Shown here one piece after another: positions 46,943-54,484 of a DNA stretch of 64,000 bases. How positions within the stretch are numbered: the stretch's first letter is position 1; every line of letters begins with the position of its first letter. The position numbers and the translations under genes were made by a program. This stretch comes from an uncultured Prevotella sp. (GTDB lineage: Bacteria > Bacteroidota > Bacteroidia > Bacteroidales > Bacteroidaceae): NCBI GenBank assembly GCA_947170725.1, contig CAMVUM010000005.1, positions 1 to 64,000 on the forward strand, in the 5' to 3' direction. The notes beneath the pieces were generated by a model. It worked only from the letters and a program-made list of their open reading frames with translations, did not search any database and had not been told where the DNA came from.

Positions 46943-47413
46943 ATGGCAACGGATAAGATAGACAATCTGGACAAGAAAATTCTGAGTATCCTGTCACAGA
47001 ACGCACGCATCCCGTTCAAGGATGTTGCGGCAGAGTGCAAAGTGTCACGCGCAGCCATACACCAGCGTGTGCAACACCTCATTGACGGAAATGTCATAAT
47101 GGGAAGCGGCTTCGACGTAAACCCCAAAAGCCTCGGCTACACCACATGCACCTACGTGGGCATCACGCTCGAACGCGGAAGCATGTATAAAGAGGTGGTT
47201 GAACGGCTCACACACATTCCCGAAATCGTTGAATGCCACTTCACCACCGGTCCCTACACCATGCTGGTCAAGCTATTCGCACGCGACAACGAACAGCTGA
47301 TGCAGCTGCTCAACGGACAGTTGCAGGACATTCCGGGCGTTGTCGCGACAGAAACACTCATATCACTGGAACAGAGCATCAAACGCGAAATAGCCGTCAA
47401 GATTGACGAGTGA
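46943..47413 (+). CDS. Lrp/AsnC family transcriptional regulator
   Basis: IDNLDKKILSILSQNARIPFKDVAAECKVSRAAIHQRVQHL plus an AsnC ligand domain. Confidence 0.95.
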   Translation: MATDKIDNLDKKILSILSQNARIPFKDVAAECKVSRAAIHQRVQHLIDGNVIMGSGFDVNPKSLGYTTCTYVGITLERGSMYKEVVERLTHIPEIVECHFTTGPYTMLVKLFARDNEQLMQLLNGQLQDIPGVVATETLISLEQSIKREIAVKIDE

Positions 47414-47483
47414 CACCGGGACGGAACTACAAAAACGGCCGGCGGCCTTCATATATTAACGGCAGCCCAAACCATACATCATC

Positions 47484-49442
47484 ATGAATCGTTTTAACTG
47501 GCAGTCGCGGCTGGACAACATCTACGCGACATTTCCGGAAGCAAAACGGAAACCCGTCATCGGCATCACCGCAAACTATGGCGAGGCGACAAGCCGTATA
47601 GCCGAAGGCTACTATAAGTCTGTGGTGGCGGCCGGCGGCGTGCCCGTCATCATCCCTCCGGTGGCCGACAAGGATGTCATCATCAATACACTCGACCACA
47701 TCGACGGCCTGCTGCTCAGCGGCGGAGCCGACTACAACCCGCTCTACTGCGGCGAAGAACCGTCACCGCGCCTCGGAGGAATATGCAGCGAACGCGACCT
47801 TCCGGAACTGCTCATAACGCGACTGGCCTACAATCGCCAGATTCCCATGCTCGGCATCTGTCGTGGAATCCAGACGTTGGCAATGGCACTGGACGGGAAG
47901 GTGGCTCAGGATATAACGTCACAGCCAGAAGAGCCTCAAAAGCCCTACCCCGGCTCTCCACAAAAGGGAGGATGCCTACGAGATGAAGGGACCAACTCAC
48001 GAGATGAGAAAAAATGGTTTCCCTTCAGAAAAGACAGACAAGACTTGAAAAGCAGAAACAGTTCCACACTTCACCCCGTAGGCACCCTATTCCCATGGGA
48101 GGGCCGGGCAGGGGCTTTTGAAGCTCTCAAACACTCCCAGTCCGCCGACCGCAGCGAACCCACCCACACCATCATCATCGACCGCGACAGCACGCTATAT
48201 ACATTATATAATAGTGAGCGTATCGCCGTAAATTCCTTCCATCATCAGGCCGTGAGCGACCCGGGGCAGCGTTTCCGCGTCACGGCGGTGGCCCCCGACG
48301 GCGTCATCGAGGCCATGGAGAGCAGCGAATATAAGTCCATCATGGGCGTACAGTGGCATCCCGAATGTCTCGGCGACGACGGACAGCCGCTCTTCCGGTG
48401 GCTCGTCAGACAGGCGGCTGCCTTCCGCGAAGCCTGCGACGTTCACGAACGCGTGCTCACGCTCGACACTCACTGCGACACGCCGATGTTCTTTCCGAAA
48501 GGAGTCTGCTTCGACCACCGCGACCCGCAACTGCTCGTTGACCTCCACAAGATGACCGAAGGACGTCAGGACGCTACAATCATGGTGGCCTATCTGCCAC
48601 AGCCCAAAATCGGCGAGACATTCTCCTCGAAAGTGGCGTTCGATGTCAACGGGCCGACAGAATACGCCGACCTCATATTCAACAAGATTGAAGACATTGT
48701 CCGCAAGAACAAAGACCATCTCAGCATAGCCCGCACACCGGCCGACCTCTATGAGGACAAACGGCGCGGACGCCGCTCCATCATGCTCGGAATCGAGAAC
48801 GCACTGGCTCTCGGCGGCTCGCCGGCCACAGTGAAACACTTCGCACAACGCGGCGTGGTCTATATAACACTGTGTCACAACGGCGACAACGACATCTGCG
48901 ACAGCGCCCGCGGCTGCACCACCCACAACGGAGTGAGCCGTCTCGGCGAGCAAGTCATACGCGAGATGAACCGTCATGGCGTCATGGTCGACCTCAGCCA
49001 CGCCTCGGAAAAGAGTTTCTACGACGCCATCGCCATCAGCAGCACGCCGATTGTGTGCAGCCATAGCAGTGCACGCGCCTTGTGCGACCATCCCCGCAAT
49101 CTCACCGACGACCAGATGCGCGCGCTCGCCAAGAGCGGCGGCGTGGCCCAGACTACGCTCTATCACGGTTTCCTGCGCACCGCCGGAGAGGCCGACGTGA
49201 CAGACGTCATCGCCCATCTGGAACACGCCATCGCCGTGATGGGCATCGACCACGTGGGCATAGGCACCGACTTTGACGGCGACGGAGGCGTCCGCGGACT
49301 GGCCGACTCATCGGAAATAATCAATTTCACGCGCCGCCTGCTGGCCCGCCGATACAGTGAACGCGACATCCGAAAGATATGGGGAGGCAATTTCCTGCGC
49401 GTCATGACCCTCGTCCAGCATTCCCGCGAAAGCGGAAAATGA
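47484..49442 (+). CDS. Fusion: class-I glutamine amidotransferase (peptidase C26/PuuD-like) and M19 membrane dipeptidase
   Basis: N-terminal half: MLGICRGIQTLAMAL, NSFHHQAV, GVQWHPE (Cys-His-Glu). C-terminal half: LDTHCDTPMFF, GIENALALGG, MVDLSHAS, VCSHSSARALCDHPRNLTDDQ, GIGTDFDGDGG. Confidence 0.9.
   Translation: MNRFNWQSRLDNIYATFPEAKRKPVIGITANYGEATSRIAEGYYKSVVAAGGVPVIIPPVADKDVIINTLDHIDGLLLSGGADYNPLYCGEEPSPRLGGICSERDLPELLITRLAYNRQIPMLGICRGIQTLAMALDGKVAQDITSQPEEPQKPYPGSPQKGGCLRDEGTNSRDEKKWFPFRKDRQDLKSRNSSTLHPVGTLFPWEGRAGAFEALKHSQSADRSEPTHTIIIDRDSTLYTLYNSERIAVNSFHHQAVSDPGQRFRVTAVAPDGVIEAMESSEYKSIMGVQWHPECLGDDGQPLFRWLVRQAAAFREACDVHERVLTLDTHCDTPMFFPKGVCFDHRDPQLLVDLHKMTEGRQDATIMVAYLPQPKIGETFSSKVAFDVNGPTEYADLIFNKIEDIVRKNKDHLSIARTPADLYEDKRRGRRSIMLGIENALALGGSPATVKHFAQRGVVYITLCHNGDNDICDSARGCTTHNGVSRLGEQVIREMNRHGVMVDLSHASEKSFYDAIAISSTPIVCSHSSARALCDHPRNLTDDQMRALAKSGGVAQTTLYHGFLRTAGEADVTDVIAHLEHAIAVMGIDHVGIGTDFDGDGGVRGLADSSEIINFTRRLLARRYSERDIRKIWGGNFLRVMTLVQHSRESGK
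47933..48124 (+). repeat. In-frame palindromic insertion inside the fused amidotransferase/dipeptidase CDS
   Basis: ~45-nt imperfect inverted arms: ctcaaaagccctaccccggctctcc...ggaggatgccta against taggcaccctattcccatgggagggccgggcaggggcttttga. Confidence 0.75.
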
Positions 49443-49557
49443 CCGCAAACGGACCATTGAATGTAATCTGATACGTATATATAAGGAACATCATCGGAAA
49501 CATTTTAAATGTAATCTGATACAGATACATAAATTAATATAAAGCGAAGACAATCAA

Positions 49558-50655
49558 ATGAACAATATACTTTTGTTTTCAGAACACAGAGACACAGAGG
49601 CACGGAGGCCAAAATCCGCTTTGAGACGCCTCAAAGACATTTCTGGATCCATTCCTTCGGAAGGGCTGGGATGGTTGTTAGGGCTGGCTGTTATAATCCT
49701 CTTCTTTTGTGGTTGCGGAAATAAGAAAACCTCTTCCGCAGGCTCAGATAGCGTACAGCCCGTTGGCCCGTCGTTCTGCGCCGACAGCGCATACGCCTTC
49801 TGTGAGGCCCAATGTGCCTTTGGACCGCGCACGATGAACAGTGCGGCACACGACAGTTGCGGGCAGTGGATAGCCGGAAAGTTCCGCAGCTACGGTCTTG
49901 GAGTCATTGACCAGAACTTCACTGTCAAGGGATATGACGGCACGCCGCTGCGTTGCAGGAACATCATAGCAAGTTATAGGCCCGAGCAGACCACGCGCAT
50001 TCTCCTCTGCGCCCACTGGGACAGCCGTCCGTGGGCGGACAACGACCCCGATTCGGCCAACTGGCGCAAGCCCGTCATGGCCGCCAACGACGGGGCGAGC
50101 GGCGTAGCGGTGATGCTCGAACTGGCACGGCTGATAGCCGGCGGCGACTCACTCGCGCTGGGTGTCGACTTCGTCTGCTTTGACGCCGAGGACTGGGGAA
50201 CACCTCAGTGGGCCGACGCGACAGACGACGACGGCGACAGTTGGGCATTGGGAGCGCAGCACTGGGCGGCCAATCCCCACCGTCAGGGATACGAGGCGCG
50301 CTACGGAATACTGCTCGACATGGTCGGCGGCAGTGACGCACGCTTCCACAAGGAGCTTGTCTCAAAGCATTTCGCACCGGCAATTGTCGACAAGGTGTGG
50401 GCAGCGGCCTCCGCAATAGGCTACGGCAACATCTTCCCCGCAACTGACGGAGGCGGCGTCAACGACGACCATGTTCCCGTGAACCGCATTGCCGGCATCC
50501 CGACCATTGACATCATCCCATACTATCCCGACTGCGAGGCAAGCTCGTTCGGCCCGACGTGGCACACCCTCAGCGACAACATGGACCATATTGACCGCGG
50601 AACGCTCCAGGCTGTAGGCCAGACGGTGATACAGGTGCTGTTCAGCGAGAAGTGA
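49558..50655 (+). CDS. M28 family peptidase / glutaminyl cyclase-like lipoprotein
   Basis: LLCAHWDSRPWADNDP, AANDGASGVAVMLELAR, CFDAEDWG; lipobox IILFFCGC. The true start may be downstream of 49558 because the first ~30 codons are repeat-derived. Confidence 0.88.
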   Translation: MNNILLFSEHRDTEARRPKSALRRLKDISGSIPSEGLGWLLGLAVIILFFCGCGNKKTSSAGSDSVQPVGPSFCADSAYAFCEAQCAFGPRTMNSAAHDSCGQWIAGKFRSYGLGVIDQNFTVKGYDGTPLRCRNIIASYRPEQTTRILLCAHWDSRPWADNDPDSANWRKPVMAANDGASGVAVMLELARLIAGGDSLALGVDFVCFDAEDWGTPQWADATDDDGDSWALGAQHWAANPHRQGYEARYGILLDMVGGSDARFHKELVSKHFAPAIVDKVWAAASAIGYGNIFPATDGGGVNDDHVPVNRIAGIPTIDIIPYYPDCEASSFGPTWHTLSDNMDHIDRGTLQAVGQTVIQVLFSEK

Positions 50656-50660
50656 AATCA

Positions 50661-50700
50661 AGTAATAGTTCAGAGTTATAACAGAAGAGGTATGATTGCC
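50661..50700 (-). repeat. Family A phrase repeat
   Basis: agtaatagttcagagttataacagaagaggtatgattgcc (inverted orientation). Confidence 0.65.
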
Positions 50701-50792
50701 CTTTTATCCGGAGTAAAGGGAAACGCGTTATGAAGTATGATTACTCTCAAATTCAGAAGCAATAATAGACTGTCAACTTCCAAGCCCATTAA

Positions 50793-50835
50793 ATGTGAGC
50801 ATACATCTTCACTCATCACTCTAAATCCTAAACTA
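50793..50835 (+). repeat. Family A phrase repeat directly before argF'
   Basis: atgtgagcatacatcttcactcatcactctaaatcctaaacta. Confidence 0.7.
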
Positions 50836-50843
50836 ACAAAAAT

Positions 50844-51809
50844 ATGAGAACATTCATCAACGTAGAAGACCTCGGTGACCTCCGCACAGCGCTGGCCGAG
50901 GCACAGGAAATAAAAAAGGACAGATTCAAATATGAGCATCTCGGAAAGCATAAGACGCTGCTGATGATATTCTTCAATAATTCGTTGCGCACCCGGTTGA
51001 GTACTCAGAAGGCAGCGATGAATCTCGGCATGAACGTCATCGTGCTTGACGTCAATGCCGGAGCATGGAAACTGGAGACGGAACGCGGTGTCATCATGGA
51101 CGGCGACAAGAGCGAACATCTGCTCGAAGCAATCCCCGTGATGGCGTCCTACTGCGACATGATAGGTGTCCGCTCGTTTGCCGGTCTGACCGACCGCGAG
51201 TATGACTATGCCGAAACCGTGCTCCATCAGTTCATCCGCTACAGCGGCAAGCCGGTCTTCGCCATGGAAACTGCCACGGTCCATCCGCTTCAGGCGTTCG
51301 CAGACCTCATCACCATCAACGAGAATTATGTTCCCGAGACACCTGGCCGCCGTCCGAAGGTGGTCCTGACGTGGGCTCCCCACTGCCGCGCGCTGCCGCA
51401 GGCTGTTCCAAACTCTTTTGCCCAGTGGATGAACGCGGCCGACGTAGACTTCGTCGTGACCCATCCCGAGGGTTACGAACTGGACCCGCGCTTCGTAGGC
51501 AATGCGCGTGTGGAATATGATCAGATGAAAGCGTTGGAGGGTGCCGACTTCGTATATGCGAAGAACTGGAGCTGTCCGGGCGTCACCAATCCGGCCGACT
51601 ACGGCAAGATTCTGTCACGCGACATGAGCTGGACAATAGACGACAAGCACATGGCTGTGACCAACAACGGCAAGTTCATGCACTGTCTGCCGGTGCGCCG
51701 CGGTCTGATAGTCACCGACGATGTCATCGAAAGCGCAAACTCACTCGTCATTCCCGAGGCCGCAAACCGCGAGATTTCGGCACAGGTGGTGATCAAGCGG
51801 ATGCTTTAA
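50844..51809 (+). CDS. argF': N-succinyl/N-acetyl-ornithine carbamoyltransferase (ArgF')
   Basis: FFNNSLRTRLSTQKAAMNLGMNVIVLDVNAGAWKLETERGVIMDGD; HCLPVRRGLIVTDDVIES. Confidence 0.9.
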   Translation: MRTFINVEDLGDLRTALAEAQEIKKDRFKYEHLGKHKTLLMIFFNNSLRTRLSTQKAAMNLGMNVIVLDVNAGAWKLETERGVIMDGDKSEHLLEAIPVMASYCDMIGVRSFAGLTDREYDYAETVLHQFIRYSGKPVFAMETATVHPLQAFADLITINENYVPETPGRRPKVVLTWAPHCRALPQAVPNSFAQWMNAADVDFVVTHPEGYELDPRFVGNARVEYDQMKALEGADFVYAKNWSCPGVTNPADYGKILSRDMSWTIDDKHMAVTNNGKFMHCLPVRRGLIVTDDVIESANSLVIPEAANREISAQVVIKRML

Positions 51810-51817
51810 AACAAACC

Positions 51818-51924
51818 ATAAAAACCAACCCTCCCGAAGGGATGGAGCTTAAATATTTATTTGAGGCCATGTCGTAGCTCAAAGAATAATCAAGCTTCCT
51901 CTCTTCGGGAGGGTTGGTTTTTAT
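51818..51924. terminator. Long-arm inverted repeat between convergent genes
   Basis: 22-bp perfect arms ataaaaaccaaccctcccgaag / cttcgggagggttggtttttat with a ~63-nt spacer. Confidence 0.7.
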
Positions 51925-52725
51925 TTACGGCAGCATCAGAAGCTGATACATCAGCGTTTTTGCAATTCGCTCATGACCGCTGTCGTTGGGATGGAGGCGG
52001 TCGGTATCGGCATTGTTGAAATATTGCGCATGTTCGTCAAGCATGGGCATAAGGCCGCTGAGCGAATAGAGGTCAACGACGGGCACAGCCCAGACGCCGC
52101 CGGCCTCACGTGTCGCCGCAACGTAAGCATCGAGATATTCTCCGCAACGGTTGGCATAGTCTTCCGTGCACTGCCAGTTCTTGTCGTTGGCATAGAATCC
52201 GGCGCGGTGGATGGGTGTAAGGAGGACAATCTGCTTAGTGGGATAAAGACGTTTCAAACTGTCGAGGGCGATGTTGATGCGGCCGCGGTAGGTGGTTTTG
52301 TCCATCACAGGGATGCGGCGCATACGTTCTTCCTTACGCTTGACATAGCCATGGCCGTACTCCACGCTTTCCATACGCTCGTCCCACCATCGCCCCATGG
52401 GCACGGCATTGTTATAGTCGTTCGTCCCTACGAAAATCATGATGGCGTCAACGTCGTCACCGTGGTCCTGCTTGAGCTGTGTTGCCTGACGCGGGATGTC
52501 GTTCCACTGGCGGCCGCTGACGGCATAGACGTATGGCGTTATGCCGAGCCATTCCTGCAGCCAGTTCCAATATTTCTTCTTTGCCGCCTTGTTGCGCGGG
52601 TCGGTGATGGAGTCGCCGAGATAGGCAACGCGCTTGCCCTGCCATGGATGGGTGATGGCCTGCTGTGAAGCCGCAGGCAGGACGGTCAGCAGACAGAGTA
52701 ACAATGTAATGATGTTCTTTCTCAT
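51925..52725 (-). CDS. SGNH/GDSL hydrolase, secreted
   Basis: Signal peptide; VAYLGDSITDPRN block I, FVGTNDYNN, DRLHPNDSGHERIA. Confidence 0.9.
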   Translation of the reverse strand: MRKNIITLLLCLLTVLPAASQQAITHPWQGKRVAYLGDSITDPRNKAAKKKYWNWLQEWLGITPYVYAVSGRQWNDIPRQATQLKQDHGDDVDAIMIFVGTNDYNNAVPMGRWWDERMESVEYGHGYVKRKEERMRRIPVMDKTTYRGRINIALDSLKRLYPTKQIVLLTPIHRAGFYANDKNWQCTEDYANRCGEYLDAYVAATREAGGVWAVPVVDLYSLSGLMPMLDEHAQYFNNADTDRLHPNDSGHERIAKTLMYQLLMLP

Positions 52726-52749
52726 TTTTTCGATTTGTTTTTTTAAGGG

Positions 52750-52811
52750 AGCTTCCTTTAAGGACTTTAATGACTTTAAGGACCTTAAGGTCTTTAAGGT
52801 TTTTAAGGACA
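52750..52811. repeat. Low-complexity 'ctttaaggac' repeat in the SGNH gene leader
   Basis: cctttaaggactttaatgactttaaggaccttaaggtctttaaggtttttaaggac: ~6 degenerate ~10-bp units. Confidence 0.8.
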
Positions 52812-52838
52812 GCGCCCGGATGACTATTTCTTTTAATT

Positions 52839-53507
52839 TTAAATTTTCCTGAAGTATTCGCTCAGCTCGCTTGCGAAAGCGGCCAATGTCTCCGGATCGT
52901 CGTTGCCGAAACGCTGCCAGACACTGTGGCAGGCGGCATCGAGAGATGTCGTGACAGGGTCGGAAACGTTGCGTCCGCTTCCACGACGGAAATACGGGTC
53001 ATGACGGCGGAAACAGGCCATCGCCTCAACTATTGTATCGACGTCAACCGACGTCATCCGCGACAGGCTGACAATCTCCGGAGTTATGGCCACCATCGTG
53101 TCGGGCACAAGACGGAAATAGAGATCGAGCGTGAGAATGAGCACGACAGGCGTCAGATTTCCGTATCCGCCGATGGGACGAAAGTCGCGTTCAAAGGTCT
53201 CATTGGTGTCAACGCCATCAAAAAAGTCGGCGGCATTATTGAAGCCGTTCATGCTCCTGACCATCTTCACGGCGCGTGCCAGACGTTTCGGATTATTTCC
53301 GTATGTCTTCCAAATGTTTTCTATGCGCGGCGTTTCAAGCCGTGCGATGGATTCCATACGGCTGCGCAGTATCTCGGGATGGATATGAAGTTCAAGACTG
53401 AGGTCAACCATCGGTCGGCTGTAGACGGGCTTGACGCCTTCCGGACGGCTCTGATAGAGCTGAAGCAGCAGCAACCAATATTCATCTGACCAGTTGTTCG
53501 GTTTGGA
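52839..53507 (-). CDS. Conserved hypothetical protein (Bacteroidales)
   Basis: 222 aa from MSKPNNWSDEYWLLLLQLYQSRPEGVKPVYSRPMVDLSLEL; codon-like composition; no family recognised. Confidence 0.65.
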   Translation of the reverse strand, partial: SKPNNWSDEYWLLLLQLYQSRPEGVKPVYSRPMVDLSLELHIHPEILRSRMESIARLETPRIENIWKTYGNNPKRLARAVKMVRSMNGFNNAADFFDGVDTNETFERDFRPIGGYGNLTPVVLILTLDLYFRLVPDTMVAITPEIVSLSRMTSVDVDTIVEAMACFRRHDPYFRRGSGRNVSDPVTTSLDAACHSVWQRFGNDDPETLAAFASELSEYFRKI

Positions 53508-53932
53508 CATGTCTTCGGAATGTGTTATGTCGTTTATATATTGTCTGTTACAAAAGTACACAAAAAAAACGCAAGGACAAAATTTTGGTTTCGGTATTTG
53601 GAGTGATACCGCCGCATATTCCCCACCGGCAGGAGAGCATGCTACATATATTTATCAGGTAAAACCATACTACCGAACATGCCGGATAATCCGAATATGC
53701 TTTCAGAAAACAATCAACAAAAAAACGACAAAAACTCTCTCTAAACGGCATCATTAACGACCACTTCAGAAAATATTCCATCGGAGGGAGCATATAACGA
53801 AATATCACGCGTGCAAGTGTAACAACTTGTACGCCAACCGGTTTTCACGCTTTTTCACGATATGTGCAATTTCAGACCGCCGAAAAACCGCTTTTTCAAG
53901 CCCGAAAACCATTATTTTTTCTGCCGTAAGGG

Positions 53933-54029
53933 CCTCCCGGGAGTGCGGCGGGGCCGCTTTCGCGATGCAACGACAGCCCCGTTGCAATGCCGTAAAGGTC
54001 CCGTTGCGCCCCCGGAAGGCCCTTACGGC
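53933..54029. repeat. Nested palindromic element, copy B
   Basis: gccgtaagggcctcccggg ... ccccggaaggcccttacggc; alignable over its length with copy A at 15348-15454. Confidence 0.85.
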
Positions 54030-54263
54030 AAAACCGACGCGCTTCAGGCACCTTTCCGACACGCTTCAGATGTCTTTCCGCCGCTCTAAAACTGGATTTT
54101 CATTTGTCACCGTTTTTTGCGCAACAATATTTACATCAAGAATCTCCAGAAGACAATGGTTACAAATCCGCCATAACGCAAAGATAACCGTTATCGTGTT
54201 CTGCCAGAACACCCGTTTTTCTAAAAACTCCATGACAACAACCCTTTTCTCGTTTTTTTGTAT

Positions 54264-54271
54264 TACATTTG
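54264..54271 (+). promoter_or_regulatory. Bacteroidetes -7-like box upstream of leuS
   Basis: tacatttg matches TAnnTTTG, ~215 bp before the leuS ATG. Confidence 0.45.
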
Positions 54272-54484
54272 CACATTATTTATAATAGAAAGGATTGGTT
54301 TTTCACAATTCTTTTCAGACAGAAGAACAAAAGCACGGAAGAACGAGGAACGGAGAACGGAACAACACCGGCCAGCACCTCAACGTCAATTCTGTTCTTC
54401 ATCCGGATTCGTCCGCAAAATAAACGGAAGTAACAATATGTGTGTTACTTGGTAGGAGAAAACAAGAAAACAATTATATCGACG

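Noticed and set aside
48204-49253. 349-aa minus-strand ORF
   Set aside because: Opposite the conserved M19 dipeptidase domain; shadow ORF.
53805-54285. ORFs of 75-152 aa
   Set aside because: They overlap palindromic copy B and AT-rich spacer; repeat translation, not genes.
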